Source: Lutibaculum baratangense AMV1
Lineage (GTDB): Bacteria; Pseudomonadota; Alphaproteobacteria; Rhizobiales; Tepidamorphaceae
Length of the DNA stretch: 64,000 bases
Direction: 5' to 3'
NCBI RefSeq assembly: GCF_000496075.1
Contig: NZ_AWXZ01000040.1
Coordinates: forward strand, 1 to 64,000
Positions within the stretch are counted from its first letter, which is position 1. The number at the start of each line of letters is the position of its first letter. The notes under the pieces were generated by a model, which saw nothing but the letters and a program-made list of their open reading frames with translations, had not been told where the DNA came from and ran no database searches. Shown here in pieces: positions 1 through 10,558 of this stretch. The position numbers and the translations under genes are program-made.

Positions 1-36
1 AGGGGCCGGCGGTTTTACCGCCGGCCCTTTTTTCAT
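1..36 (+). terminator. Rho-independent terminator of an upstream gene
   Basis: A perfect 10-bp GC-rich inverted repeat with a short TTTTA loop is followed by six T residues on the plus strand. It would end a plus-strand gene lying before the window. The acs gene ends on the other strand 5 bases away, so the hairpin may serve both convergent genes, although the minus-strand side of the T-tract would fall outside the window. Confidence 0.8.
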
Positions 37-40
37 GCGC

Positions 41-1990
<1,950 letters not shown>

Positions 1991-2039
1991 CTTTCCTCCC
2001 TTCGTCCGGTTCTCCGGACATTGCTGCTTATGTGGAACG

Positions 2040-2069
2040 AATATGCGCCAGGGGAGCTTGTCGCTTCAA
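2040..2069 (-). promoter_or_regulatory. Possible sigma-70 promoter of acs
   Basis: On the minus strand TTGAAG is separated by 18 bases from CATATT, which lies about 50 bases upstream of the acs start codon. It was found by eye, and neither hexamer is a perfect match to consensus. Confidence 0.35.
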
Positions 2070-2109
2070 CCGAGCGGCCATCCGACCTTTGTCTGATCCG
2101 GCATGGCCC

Positions 2110-2508
2110 TCAGGCGCCCAGTAGGCCGATCGTCGCGCCCATCAGGCTCAGGACGACGAGCCAGTGGCCGGCGTCGATCAGCGTCACCGTGACGGGCGAT
2201 CCGGCGAAGCTGTCATTGACCGCGATCGAGGTCGCGACGAAGCCGAGCCAGGCCATGGCGCCGATGACGACGCCCGATTCTATCGTGACCCTCCCGGCCT
2301 CGCCGATCAGGCTAGCCAGGACGTAGGCCATGACGAGAAGGGCGACGGCCGCCGTCACGTAGGTCTGCGGCGTGGTCTTCATCGGCTCGGCGCGCCCGAG
2401 GGCGAGGCGCCAGGGGGTCCCGAAGGCCTTGTACCAGAGGAAGCTCGCGAGGAAGCCGACGGCGGCGGCGAGCAGCACCGCGAAGGTGGATGTGTTGGCG
2501 GCGGCCAT
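2110..2508 (-). CDS. DUF1761-type small membrane protein
   Basis: The 132-residue protein consists of about four hydrophobic segments (roughly residues 8-25, 50-68, 80-95 and 112-130) with little else. Its length, spacing and the early FLWYKAFGTPW segment fit the DUF1761 family of inner-membrane proteins, whose function is unknown. The ATG is preceded by an AAGGGAAAGAA ribosome site. It is transcribed in the same direction as acs but 119 bp upstream of it, so it is probably a separate unit. Confidence 0.75.
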   Translation of the reverse strand: MAAANTSTFAVLLAAAVGFLASFLWYKAFGTPWRLALGRAEPMKTTPQTYVTAAVALLVMAYVLASLIGEAGRVTIESGVVIGAMAWLGFVATSIAVNDSFAGSPVTVTLIDAGHWLVVLSLMGATIGLLGA

Positions 2509-2704
2509 GTTCTTTCCCTTTTCGCCTCGAATGTCGAGGTCCGGACGCTATCACGCGTGCGGTGGGACGGCGAGTTGGCTGGACCACGCATTTTCCCGCG
2601 CTTTCCCGCCCGATGCGCGACGGTGAGGCCATGCCGGCGCCATGGCGGCGGATCGCTCCGGCGCCTTTCCGCGTTTCCCATACCCCCCGCAGAGATCTCC
2701 CGCC

Positions 2705-3664
2705 ATGCGCATCGCGATCATCGTGAACGAGGGCGCCGGCCACGGCGCCGGCGCCGCCGCGCTCGAGGCGCGTGCGGCCGGGCTGCTGAACGAGCGGGGC
2801 CACGAGGTCGTGCCGGTTCCGGCGGGGGAACTGGCGGGCCGCATCGAGAGCGCGCGGGACGGCCCCGCCGAGATCGTGCTCGTCGGCGGCGGCGACGGCA
2901 CGCTGAACCTCGCGGCCTCGCTCCTGGCCGGCAGCGGCAAGGCGCTCGCGATCTGGCCCCTCGGCACGGCGAACCTCCTGGCGCGCGATCTCCGCGTGCC
3001 GCTCTCGCGCGACGCCGCGGTCCTCGCCCTCTCGGAGAGCGAGCGTCAGGAGATCGACCTCGGCGAGGTGAACGGCCGGATCTTCCTGTCGAAGTGCATG
3101 ATCGGGGCGACGTCGAGCCTGTCGTCGATGCGCAAGCGCCTGAAGGCGCGCCTCGGGTCGCGGCCGTGGGTCGGGCTGCTCGCGGCCTTCCTGATCCTGT
3201 TCCGCCCGTCGCCGAGGCTCGCGCTCGTGGCCGAGACCGCCGAGGGGCGCCAGAGCCTGCGGGTGCGGGTCGTCGCGGTCCTCAACAACGAATACGACGA
3301 GGGCAGGGGCCGCGTCTTCGCCCGCTCGCGCCTCGATCGCGGCCTCCTGACGATGTACCTCGCCAAGAGGATCTCGCCGGCCGGCCTCCTGCGGATCGTC
3401 GGCGGGATGGCCGTCGGGCGCTGGAAGAAGGCCGACATCCTGTCCTACCGGACGATACGCGAGATCACGATCCACTCGCGGCGCAGGCTCCTGCACGTGA
3501 CGGTCGACGGCGACCTCGTCCGGATGGCCCCGCCGCTGCGCTTCAGCGTGCGGCCAAAGGCGCTCGCGGTGATGGTGCCGAGGCGGCGGGCGTTGGCGAG
3601 CGGCCGCGATCACAACGACGAGAGCGGGGAAAACCGGTGCGGGAGGGGCGGCGTAGGGACATGA
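2705..3664 (+). CDS. Diacylglycerol/lipid kinase family protein
   Basis: This is a cytosolic or membrane-associated lipid kinase of the DagK/YegS/LCB5 fold. Supporting motifs are VNEGAGHG at the N terminus, the nucleotide-binding GGGDGTLN near residue 61, and GTANLLARDL near residue 90. The C-terminal half has the beta-rich pattern of the family, with a VDGD motif near residue 269. An upstream in-frame ATG at 2642 would add 21 residues, but family alignments normally begin at MRIAIIVN, so I chose 2705. The substrate cannot be told from sequence. The last 25 residues are polar and probably a family-specific tail. Confidence 0.9.
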   Translation: MRIAIIVNEGAGHGAGAAALEARAAGLLNERGHEVVPVPAGELAGRIESARDGPAEIVLVGGGDGTLNLAASLLAGSGKALAIWPLGTANLLARDLRVPLSRDAAVLALSESERQEIDLGEVNGRIFLSKCMIGATSSLSSMRKRLKARLGSRPWVGLLAAFLILFRPSPRLALVAETAEGRQSLRVRVVAVLNNEYDEGRGRVFARSRLDRGLLTMYLAKRISPAGLLRIVGGMAVGRWKKADILSYRTIREITIHSRRRLLHVTVDGDLVRMAPPLRFSVRPKALAVMVPRRRALASGRDHNDESGENRCGRGGVGT

Positions 3665-3702
3665 GCGGGCAATATTGCCGCTCAATCAACGGAAGGACCA
3701 CC

Positions 3703-4116
3703 ATGACCCGCACAATGATTGCACTCCTGGCCACGGTCGGGTTCGCCACAACCGCTCTGGCGCAGTCGGACATGCAGCCGTCAGTCTCGGCCTCCGACCA
3801 GGACGTGTCGAACGGGATCGTGAGCGCCGACGCCGTCACGGCAGAGGAGAACGGCTGGCTGGTCGTGCACAGGACGGATTCGGAGATGAAGCCGGGGCCC
3901 GTCATCGGCTACGCGCCCATCCGGGCGGGCACGACGCAGGACGTCGCAGCGATCCTCCAGGAAGAGGTGGCGAGCGGCGACATGCTGATGCTCATGGTCC
4001 ACTCCGAGCAGGGCGGCACCGCGACGGGCGTCTTCGAGTACACGCTCGGCGCGACGGAAGACGGGCCGGTGCGCGTCGACGACGAGCTCGTGATGCAGGT
4101 CATCACCACCCAGTAA
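3703..4116 (+). CDS. Secreted DUF7282-like protein
   Basis: The 137-residue product starts with a clear signal peptide of 20 residues ending in TALAQ. The mature part follows the pattern of DUF7282 domains known from haloarchaea and some bacteria: a QDVSNG start, a VVHR strand, a PVIGYAPIRAG segment, then MLMLMVHSEQG. That domain is probably a small extracytoplasmic beta-sandwich of unknown function. A GGAAGG ribosome site lies 6 bases before the ATG. The gene begins 38 bp after the lipid kinase and may be cotranscribed with it. Confidence 0.75.
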   Translation: MTRTMIALLATVGFATTALAQSDMQPSVSASDQDVSNGIVSADAVTAEENGWLVVHRTDSEMKPGPVIGYAPIRAGTTQDVAAILQEEVASGDMLMLMVHSEQGGTATGVFEYTLGATEDGPVRVDDELVMQVITTQ

Positions 4117-4207
4117 GAGGGGGCTTTGCCTGTCCTGGACGACAGGCAGAACCGACTGGGAAGGGGGCCGGACGGGCCCTCTTCCGCCCTGGCCGAGCCC
4201 GCCGGGC

Positions 4208-4384
4208 TCAGGGCCCTCCGGCCAGGGAGCCGGCGATGACCATGACGAGGTCGTCGATCTTCACCGGGCCATTCACGACAATGTCCTCGTCGCCCGCCTC
4301 CACGGTCAGCCGGCCCTCGCTGATCTCCGCCTGGCGCCGCAGCTCCTGCACGATCGCCTCGCGAAGCTCGCCCTGCATGTCCAT
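4208..4384 (-). CDS. 58-residue hypothetical protein
   Basis: This small reading frame begins at an ATG preceded by a strong GAGGAGAC ribosome site, 10 bases after the stop of the 76-residue gene upstream. That makes the two a likely operon. The product is an acidic, probably helical N-terminal half (ELREAIVQELRRQAEI) followed by a short beta-like part and a hydrophobic VMVIAG end. I recognise no family. Codon third positions are mostly G or C as in neighbouring genes, which favours real coding. Confidence 0.6.
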   Translation of the reverse strand: MDMQGELREAIVQELRRQAEISEGRLTVEAGDEDIVVNGPVKIDDLVMVIAGSLAGGP

Positions 4385-4394
4385 GTCCGTCTCC

Positions 4395-4625
4395 TCAGAT
4401 CGCCGGCACCCATTTCCAGAACACGCCTTCCATGCGGTCCGGGTAGTGCTTGAACTCGCACTCGAACCGCCAGCCGAACTCGGCGGCGGCCGCCTTCGCT
4501 TCCTCGCTCAACGGATCCATGCCCGCGCCCGGCGCGAACCAGGCTTCGAGGAGGTCGTCGGGCACGGCCGTCGCCACGCGCAGCGGCAGTTCGCGCAGTA
4601 TGTTCGCCAACGCTTCTGGGGGCAT
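4395..4625 (-). CDS. 76-residue hypothetical protein
   Basis: The start codon is preceded by AAAAGGAACC. The product is mostly helical at first (PPEALANILRELPLRVA), then acidic and Ala-rich, and ends with an aromatic stretch (FGWRFECEFKHYPDRMEGVFWKW). No signal peptide or membrane segment is visible and I recognise no family. It is the first gene of a two-gene unit with the 58-residue protein. Confidence 0.65.
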   Translation of the reverse strand: MPPEALANILRELPLRVATAVPDDLLEAWFAPGAGMDPLSEEAKAAAAEFGWRFECEFKHYPDRMEGVFWKWVPAI

Positions 4626-4941
4626 CGGGGGTTCCTTTTCAGCGGGTGAAAGCTGCGGCCGCAGATGCGTTCCGGGCTACCGGGCGGCGGCACATTGGCG
4701 CGCAAGAATATGGCTGCAAGTCGAAGAGCGACAACGATCGGCGCGGCGGCCGGCGCCAGGACGGGTCGTGAGCCTGAAGAAAAGCCCGTCGTGCCCGGCA
4801 CTTCCACGCAGCGCCGCAGATGATCGCCGCGAACTACGTGGCACTTCGTACGCAGTCGGACGAATTTCGCGGGGCTCCTGCGTCCGGTACCCATTGGATC
4901 ACGCCACCGCGAAACCCGCGGCAGATCGAGGAAGCCACAAG
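4626..4941. other. Intergenic region between divergent genes
   Basis: These 316 bases separate the small-protein operon (minus) from the FixK-type regulator (plus) and must hold both promoters. I looked for a TTGAT-N4-ATCAA box, as expected for an autoregulated FNR/FixK gene, and found no good match. No RNA gene, repeat or further reading frame with a ribosome site is evident. Confidence 0.5.
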
Positions 4942-5589
4942 ATGCAGATCGCGACCGACACGCAGCGTCACGAGACGACCTTCCAGCCGACCTCGGCTTC
5001 CGTCGCCGCCGGTACGGCCAAGCGCCCGCGGCTCCAGAGCTTCGCGGCCCACGCCGAGGTCTTCGCGGAGGGCGACGCCGCCACCGCCGTCTGGGAGATC
5101 GTCGAGGGGGCGGTGATGCTCTACAAGCTCCTGCCGGACGGCCGGCGCCAGGTCGTCGAGCTTCTGGGGCCCGGCGACTTCTTCGGCTTCGGCATCGGCG
5201 ACGAGACCGACTGCGGCGCCGAGACCGTGACGGCGGCGCGCATCCACGCCCACGACCGCCGCTCGGCGGAGGAGTCCGCGGAGCTCCAGCTGCGCCTGAT
5301 GGCGCATCTGCGCCGGCGCGTGCGGCTGATCCACGAGCACACCGTGCTCCTCGGCCGCAAGTCGGCCCTCGAGCGGCTGGCGACGTTCCTCGTCGGGCTG
5401 CCGGCAGAGGAGGTGATCGAGCTGGCGCTGACCCGGCAGGAGATCGCCGACTATCTCGGCCTGACGATCGAGACGGTGTCGCGCTCGTTCAGCGAGCTCC
5501 GGCGCAGGGGCGCCATCGTGCTCGACCGGCAGGACCGCGTGCGGCTGACCGACCGCGAGGCGCTCGAGGAGCTCGCCGGCTTCTACTGA
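4942..5589 (+). CDS. CRP/FNR-family regulator, FixK-like
   Basis: The 215-residue protein has a cyclic-nucleotide-binding-like beta-roll at about residues 30-120, a dimer helix around 120-150, and a C-terminal winged helix. The recognition helix reads TRQEIADYLGLTIETVSR, the form found in alphaproteobacterial FixK and FnrN proteins that bind FNR-type boxes. It lacks the N-terminal cysteine cluster of oxygen-sensing FNR, so it resembles FixK rather than FNR and is probably controlled through its synthesis or by another signal. Reading frame continues upstream, but the ATG at 4942 follows AGGAAGCCACAAG and fits family length. Confidence 0.85.
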   Translation: MQIATDTQRHETTFQPTSASVAAGTAKRPRLQSFAAHAEVFAEGDAATAVWEIVEGAVMLYKLLPDGRRQVVELLGPGDFFGFGIGDETDCGAETVTAARIHAHDRRSAEESAELQLRLMAHLRRRVRLIHEHTVLLGRKSALERLATFLVGLPAEEVIELALTRQEIADYLGLTIETVSRSFSELRRRGAIVLDRQDRVRLTDREALEELAGFY

Positions 5590-6293
5590 GGCCGCGGGGC
5601 GAGCGGTGCCACGGGCTTCGGCTCGAGGGCCCAGACCGACGTCTTCTTGATCTCCATGTCCTCCAGCGCCCGGGGCGTCGGGACCTCGTAGAGCGCGAGA
5701 TGCCGCAGCCGCTCGCGCGGCAGGTAGGTTCGGTCGGGGTCGCCGACGAGGACCCCAGCGCCGGCCTCCATCGCCCGGTCGAGAAAGGCGAGGACCCGGG
5801 CCGCGAGCGGCCTCTCGTAGAAGAGGTCGCCGACGGCGACGAGGTCGAAGCCCTCCGTACCGCCGTCGAGCATGTCCTGCGTGCTCGACGTCACCGCCAC
5901 GCCGTTCAGAGAGGCATTGAGCGCGACTGCCGCCTCGGCCCACGGGTCGGTGTCGGCGGCGAGGGCGGAGGCCGCGCCCGCCTTCATCGCGGCGATGGCC
6001 ACGAGCCCGCTGCCTGCGCCGAGGTCGAGCACGCGTCGGCCGGAGACAGTTTCCGGGTTGTCGAGGATGTAGCGCGCCAGCGCCTGGCCGCCCGCCCAGG
6101 CGAAGGCCCAGAAGGGCGGCGGCAGCCCTGCCTCGCCGAGCTCCTCCTCGGTCTTCTCCCAAAGGGGCAGCGCCTCGTCCGCCACGTGCAGGCGGATCTC
6201 CGGGCAGTGCGGCACCGGCAGGACGAGCGTGTTCGCCTCGACGAAGGCGCGCCGCGCTTCGAGGCTGCGGGCGGTGAGGGACCTTTCCGTCAA
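5583..6293 (-). CDS. Class I SAM methyltransferase, ETF-beta lysine methyltransferase-like
   Basis: The Rossmann-type SAM site is seen at VLDLGAGSGLVAIAA near residue 89, with a following acidic loop (AADTDP). A GDLFYE motif near residue 155 matches the DxFY motif of the METTL20/ETFBKMT group. In that group, bacterial members methylate lysines of the electron-transfer flavoprotein beta subunit. The frame opens with TTG at 6293 after an AGGAA ribosome site, with no ATG that keeps the N-terminal helix. It converges on the FixK gene and overlaps its end by 7 bases. Substrate assignment is inference. Confidence 0.8.
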   Translation of the reverse strand: MTERSLTARSLEARRAFVEANTLVLPVPHCPEIRLHVADEALPLWEKTEEELGEAGLPPPFWAFAWAGGQALARYILDNPETVSGRRVLDLGAGSGLVAIAAMKAGAASALAADTDPWAEAAVALNASLNGVAVTSSTQDMLDGGTEGFDLVAVGDLFYERPLAARVLAFLDRAMEAGAGVLVGDPDRTYLPRERLRHLALYEVPTPRALEDMEIKKTSVWALEPKPVAPLAPRPQ

Positions 6294-6363
6294 TCCGTGT
6301 GTTCCTCGGGCGCCCTGGCGGAGCCCAGCCGATGGGGACGTGGCGGCACGCCGCCGCGCGTCG

Positions 6364-6762
6364 TCAGGTCAAGCAGAGCCGACGGACCCAGTCGCGGATG
6401 TCCTGCGGTGCCCGGTGCTCGACGATGAAGGCTTCGATATCGAGACCCAGTGCCTCGGAATCGAAGCTCGGTTCCAGGTGCCAGCCGTTCCGAGCCAGGA
6501 ATTCGTCCATCGCGGCGAAGGCCGTGCGCTTGTTGCCCTGCTCGAAGGCGTGACTTTGACAGATCCCCTGGAGCAGCGCGGCAGCGAGGGTGAAAAGATC
6601 GGTCTGGCCATAGGCCCAGTGCTGGCGAGGGCGCATCACCGCGCTCTCGAGAAGTCCGGCATCCCTTACGAGGTGCGTCTCCCCCGTCGCCGAGACGATC
6701 GCCAGATTGAGCTCCACGACGAAGCCGGGCTCTATCCAATCCGGCTCCAAGTCGTCTGTCAC
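6364..6762 (-). CDS. Doc/Fic-type toxin
   Basis: This 132-residue Fic-fold protein has the core motif HAFEQGNKRT at residues 71-80, matching Doc (death-on-curing) toxins. Phage P1 Doc phosphorylates elongation factor Tu. The catalytic histidine, phenylalanine, asparagine, lysine and arginine are all present, so it is probably active. The start is GTG, overlapping the stop of the upstream small gene as GTGA, which implies translational coupling to its antitoxin. Confidence 0.88.
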   Translation of the reverse strand: MTDDLEPDWIEPGFVVELNLAIVSATGETHLVRDAGLLESAVMRPRQHWAYGQTDLFTLAAALLQGICQSHAFEQGNKRTAFAAMDEFLARNGWHLEPSFDSEALGLDIEAFIVEHRAPQDIRDWVRRLCLT

Positions 6763-6908
6763 TTCGAGAGCTGGTCCATCGTCCTGGGGAAATTGCGCAG
6801 CGTCCGGGCAGCAGCGTCCGAGGCCGTGGATCTCACCGCCTTTTCGGGACGCGGCGCTGCGGGCGGCTGGTGTGCCTCGTCACTCGCCGGCTTCGCTGGC
6901 TCAGCCAT
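6759..6908 (-). CDS. Probable 49-residue antitoxin of the Doc toxin
   Basis: The short protein begins at an ATG after a GGGAGGACC ribosome site and overlaps the toxin start by 4 bases, the standard order of toxin-antitoxin pairs. Residues 1-25 are rich in Pro and Ala. Residues 26-49 (RSTASDAAARTLRNFPRTM and following) look helical and could be the toxin-binding segment. It does not have the Phd N-terminal DNA-binding fold and is shorter than Phd (73 residues). An upstream in-frame start at 7031 would give 90 residues but has no ribosome site. Confidence 0.65.
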   Translation of the reverse strand: MAEPAKPASDEAHQPPAAPRPEKAVRSTASDAAARTLRNFPRTMDQLSK

Positions 6909-7047
6909 CACGGTCCTCCCGCTCGCGCACGATCGCGCGGTATCCATTATCGTCTGTCGACCTGATGTGTGTCCACCGACACGCGCGTGCAAGCCGCACC
7001 CGAGGCCAGGCCCCACGCCCGCACCGGGCACCGAGCCTCGCTCGCCT

Positions 7048-7464
7048 TCAGCCCATCCCGCCCATCTTCCGGATGAGCTTCCACTCCTCCTCGCGGACCG
7101 GCTGGACGGAGAGACGCATCGAGGTGACGAGCGACATCTCCTTCAGCTCCGGCGTGTCCTTCACCTCGGCGAGCGTCACCGGGCGCGGCATGGGCTCTAC
7201 GGCACGGATGTCGACGCATTCCCACTTGCCGGTCCCGTCGGTCGAATCGGGATGGGCCTCGGCGCAGACCTCGCAGATGCCGACGATCTCCTTGCCTTCG
7301 TTCGAGTGATAGAAGAAGCCGAGATCGCCGACCTTCATCGCGCGCATGTTGTTGCGCGCCTGATAGTTGCGCACGCCGTCCCACTCCTCGCCGGACTTGC
7401 CCTTCTTCCGAAGGTCCTCCCAGGAAAAGACGTCCGGCTCGGACTTGAACAGCCAGTAGGCCAT
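7048..7464 (-). CDS. EVE domain protein (thymocyte nuclear protein 1 family)
   Basis: The 138-residue protein is a single EVE domain, a PUA-related fold thought to bind modified bases in DNA or RNA. Typical signatures are the MAYWLFKSEPDVFSWEDL start, EWDGVRNYQARNNMR near residues 27-41, and VGDLGFFYHSNE near residues 45-56. The start at MAYWLF is the family start. It lies 29 bp downstream of gpsA on the same strand and is probably cotranscribed with tsaD and gpsA. Confidence 0.93.
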   Translation of the reverse strand: MAYWLFKSEPDVFSWEDLRKKGKSGEEWDGVRNYQARNNMRAMKVGDLGFFYHSNEGKEIVGICEVCAEAHPDSTDGTGKWECVDIRAVEPMPRPVTLAEVKDTPELKEMSLVTSMRLSVQPVREEEWKLIRKMGGMG

Positions 7465-7493
7465 CGCGTTTCGCTCTCCAGCTTGAGTTGAAC

Positions 7494-8492
7494 TCATTCC
7501 TCGTCGCGGAACGGGCGCGCCAGCAGGGCTTCGACCGCCCGTGCGACGTCGAGCTCTCCCGCGAGCACCCGCGCCACCGCGTCGCACACCGGCATCTCGA
7601 CGTTCAGGCGCCGGGCGAGGCCGACGACGGCGGGGGCGGTGAAGACCCCCTCCGTCACCGCCGTCTGGCCCGCGAGCGCCGCGTCGAGCGTGCCGCCGCG
7701 GCCCAGGGCGAGGCCGAACGACATGTTGCGCGACTGCTCGCTCGTCGCCGTCAGCACGAGGTCGCCGAGGCCGGAGAGCCCCATCATCGTCTCGGGCCGC
7801 CCGCCCATCGCCTGGCCGAGGCGGCGCAGCTCCGCGAGGCTTCGCGAGATGAGCGCCGCCGAGGCGCTCGCTCCGAGGCCGCGGCCCTTCGCGGCGCCGC
7901 AGGCGATGGCGAGCACGTTCTTCACGGCGCCGCCGGCCTGCACGCCGACGAGATCCGTCGAGGAGTAGGGGCGGAAGGCCTGATGTCCGAGGGACGCGAC
8001 GAGGGCCTTGGCAAGGCCGGCATCCGCGGCGGCGAGCGTGACGGCCGTCGGCAGGCCGGCGGCGACGTCGGCGGCGAAGCTCGGCCCCGACAGGACGGCA
8101 GGGGTCGCGGCCGGCAGCGCCTCCGCCAGAACGGCGCTCATCAACGCGCCGCTGTCGCGCTCGAAGCCCTTGGCCGCGACGACCACGGGCGTGTCCGCGA
8201 CGAGATGCGGGCAGAGCTCGCCCGACACCTGCCGGACCGTCTGGGCCGGCACGGCGAGAATCACGAGGTCGGCGGTCCGGACCTGCGCGAGATCGGGTGT
8301 CAGCGCGAGACCGGGTCCGAGGGGGATCCCCGGGAGCCGCTTCCGGTTCTCGCCGTAGAGCTCGATGTCGCGCAGTGTCGTGGCGTCGCGCGCCCACAGC
8401 GTGACCTCGCATCCGGCGCGAAGCGCGGACATGGCGAGCGCGGTGCCCCACGCGCCGGCACCGAGAACGAGGACGCGCCGGAACCCGCTCAT
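7494..8492 (-). CDS. gpsA: NAD(P)+-dependent glycerol-3-phosphate dehydrogenase
   Basis: GpsA reduces dihydroxyacetone phosphate to sn-glycerol-3-phosphate, the backbone for phospholipids, in the cytoplasm. The N-terminal Rossmann motif is [13 protein letters not shown] family VVAAKGFE motif lies near residue 108, and [13 protein letters not shown] near residue 187 carries the catalytic lysine. The 332-residue length is standard. The ATG overlaps the tsaD stop as ATGA, so the two genes are translationally coupled, a common arrangement in alphaproteobacteria. Confidence 0.97.
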   Translation of the reverse strand: MSGFRRVLVLGAGAWGTALAMSALRAGCEVTLWARDATTLRDIELYGENRKRLPGIPLGPGLALTPDLAQVRTADLVILAVPAQTVRQVSGELCPHLVADTPVVVAAKGFERDSGALMSAVLAEALPAATPAVLSGPSFAADVAAGLPTAVTLAAADAGLAKALVASLGHQAFRPYSSTDLVGVQAGGAVKNVLAIACGAAKGRGLGASASAALISRSLAELRRLGQAMGGRPETMMGLSGLGDLVLTATSEQSRNMSFGLALGRGGTLDAALAGQTAVTEGVFTAPAVVGLARRLNVEMPVCDAVARVLAGELDVARAVEALLARPFRDEE

Positions 8493-9550
8493 GCCGCGGC
8501 GCCCATGTCGGAGAGCGGCCAGCGGGCCCGGGCCTTCGTCTCCATGCCGCCGGTCTCGCCGGCGGCGAGGCGCTCGGCGCCCGCGAAGGCGATCATGGCG
8601 GCGTTGTCGCCGCAGAGCCTCAGCGGCGGCGCCACGAGCGCCGCGCCCGTCTCGAAGGCGAGCTCCTCCAGCGCGGCGCGGATCGAGCCGTTCGCCGCGA
8701 CGCCCCCCGCCACGACGAGACGCAGCGGAACGTTCGGATCGATCGCGCCGGCGAAGAGCTCGAGCGCCCGCCGCGTGCGGTCGCGTATCACGTCGACGAC
8801 GGCGGCCTGGAAGCCGGCGCAGAGATCCGCGACGTCCTGCTCCGACAGGGGAACGAGACGCTCCGCCTCGATGCGCACCGCCGTCTTGAGGCCAGAGAAG
8901 GAGAAGTCGCAGTTCGGGCGGCCGGACATCGGGCGCGGCAGGGCGAAGCGGTGGGGATCGCCCTGCGTCGCCGCGCGCTCGAGAGCCGGGCCACCGGGAT
9001 AGCCGAGGCCGAGGAGCTTCGCCACCTTGTCGAAGGCCTCGCCCACCGCGTCGTCGACGGTGGTGCCGAGGCGCTCGTAGCGGCCGAGCCCGTGGACGGC
9101 GACGAGCTGCGTGTGCCCGCCCGTGACGAGGAGCAGGAGGTAGGGAAAGCCGATCCCGTCCGTCAGGCGCGGCGTGAGCGCGTGTCCCTCGAGATGGTTG
9201 ATGGCGAGGAACGGCTTGCCGGCGGCGAAGGCGAGGGCCTTGCCCGTCATGACGCCCACCAGGAGGCCGCCGATCAGCCCGGGCCCTGCCGTTGCCGCGA
9301 CCGCGTCGACCTCGGCGAGCCGCACGCCCGCCTCGCGCAGCGCCTGGTCGACGAGGTGGTCGAGCAGGTCCACATGGGCGCGCGCCGCGATCTCCGGCAC
9401 GACGCCGCCATAGGCGCGGTGCTCGTCGAGCTGGCTCCGCACGACGTTCGACAGGATCGACGCACGCCCGTCCGCCTCGCGGCGCACCACGGCGGCCGCC
9501 GTCTCGTCACAGCTCGTCTCGATACCCAGCACCAGCATGATATGCGTCAT
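8489..9550 (-). CDS. tsaD: tRNA N6-threonylcarbamoyladenosine transferase
   Basis: TsaD transfers the threonylcarbamoyl group to A37 of tRNAs reading ANN codons, working with TsaB, TsaC and TsaE. The 353-residue protein shows the ASKHA-type start [15 protein letters not shown], the metal-binding NHLEGHAL motif near residue 112, [10 protein letters not shown] near residue 137, and [12 protein letters not shown] near residue 285. A second ATG four codons in is an equally possible start. The gene is divergent from hemC, with about 75 bp between them. Confidence 0.97.
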   Translation of the reverse strand: MTHIMLVLGIETSCDETAAAVVRREADGRASILSNVVRSQLDEHRAYGGVVPEIAARAHVDLLDHLVDQALREAGVRLAEVDAVAATAGPGLIGGLLVGVMTGKALAFAAGKPFLAINHLEGHALTPRLTDGIGFPYLLLLVTGGHTQLVAVHGLGRYERLGTTVDDAVGEAFDKVAKLLGLGYPGGPALERAATQGDPHRFALPRPMSGRPNCDFSFSGLKTAVRIEAERLVPLSEQDVADLCAGFQAAVVDVIRDRTRRALELFAGAIDPNVPLRLVVAGGVAANGSIRAALEELAFETGAALVAPPLRLCGDNAAMIAFAGAERLAAGETGGMETKARARWPLSDMGAAA

Positions 9551-9625
9551 CCGCGGTCTTTATCGGCGCGTCCGCGTCTCTATAGTCGCGCCGATCCCGT
9601 TCTGTCATCCGACGAGGCCAAGCAG

Positions 9626-10558
9626 TTGATCGACTTCCCCGTCCGCATCGCCACGCGCGGCAGCCCTCTCGCCCTCGCACAGGCCCACGAAGTGCGCGAC
9701 CGGCTCGCCGCCGCGCACAATCTCGGACAGGAGGCCTTCGAGATCGTCGTCATCCGCACGACCGGCGACCGCATCACGGACCGTCCGCTCTCGGAGGCGG
9801 GCGGCAAGGGGCTGTTCACGAAGGAGATCGAGGAGGCTCTCGCGGACGACCGGGCCGATCTCGCCGTTCATTCCGCGAAGGACGTGCCGACCTGGCTGCC
9901 GGACGGCATGACGCTGTCGGCCGTCCTGCCGCGCGAGGATCCGCGCGACGCCTTCATCAGCCATGTGGCGAGCGACCTCGCGGGCCTGCCGCGAGGCTCC
10001 GTCGTGGGCACCGCCTCGCTGCGCCGGCAGGCGCTCGTGCGGCGGGCGCGGCCGGACCTCGAGGTCGTCACCTTCCGCGGCAACGTCCAGACGCGGCTCG
10101 AGAAGCTGAGGCGGGGCGAGGTGCAGGCGACGCTTCTGGCCGCGGCGGGCCTCAATCGCCTCGGCATGCCCGAGGTGGCGACGTCGGTGTTCGATCCGGC
10201 GGGCTTCCTGCCGGCGCTAGGGCAGGGAATCATCGCCATCGAGACGCGCGCCGGCGGCGCGATGGCGGCGTTCGTGGCCGCCATCGACCATGCCGACAGC
10301 GCCGCGGCGCTGCAGTGCGAGCGCGCGTTCCTGACCGTCCTCGACGGCTCCTGCCGCACGCCGATCGCGGGCCACGCCACCGTGGAGGGCGACCGCATCT
10401 CCTTCTCGGGCCTCGTCATCAGCCCGGACGGGCGCACCGAATTCGCCACGTCGCGCTCGGGGGCGGTCGGGGAGGCCGGGGCGCTGGGGCAGGATGCCGC
10501 CGAGGAGATCATCGCGGAGGCGGGCGAAGCGTTCCTGGCGGAGCTGCGCTCGCACTGA
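9626..10558 (+). CDS. hemC: Hydroxymethylbilane synthase (porphobilinogen deaminase)
   Basis: HemC polymerises four porphobilinogens into hydroxymethylbilane. The protein has RIATRGSPLALAQ at the start, TTGDRI followed by GGKGLFTKEIE, HSAKDVPT near residue 78, and the dipyrromethane-cofactor cysteine (GSCRTPIAG) at residue 243. The frame is open far upstream, but a TTG at 9626 follows GAGG at an 8-base spacing and gives 310 residues. No ATG is available close to the conserved N terminus. It heads the haem operon. Confidence 0.95.
   Translation: MIDFPVRIATRGSPLALAQAHEVRDRLAAAHNLGQEAFEIVVIRTTGDRITDRPLSEAGGKGLFTKEIEEALADDRADLAVHSAKDVPTWLPDGMTLSAVLPREDPRDAFISHVASDLAGLPRGSVVGTASLRRQALVRRARPDLEVVTFRGNVQTRLEKLRRGEVQATLLAAAGLNRLGMPEVATSVFDPAGFLPALGQGIIAIETRAGGAMAAFVAAIDHADSAAALQCERAFLTVLDGSCRTPIAGHATVEGDRISFSGLVISPDGRTEFATSRSGAVGEAGALGQDAAEEIIAEAGEAFLAELRSH

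Noticed and set aside
2312-3685. 457-codon minus-strand frame over the lipid kinase
   Set aside because: The plus-strand kinase motifs are unmistakable, and this frame gives a low-complexity Arg/Ala/Pro product.
4117-4207. GC-rich inverted repeats as a terminator after the DUF7282-like gene
   Set aside because: Several overlapping stems can be drawn, but none is followed by a run of T residues.
4626-4941. FNR/FixK binding site upstream of the FixK-type gene
   Set aside because: No sequence close to TTGAT-N4-ATCAA was found.
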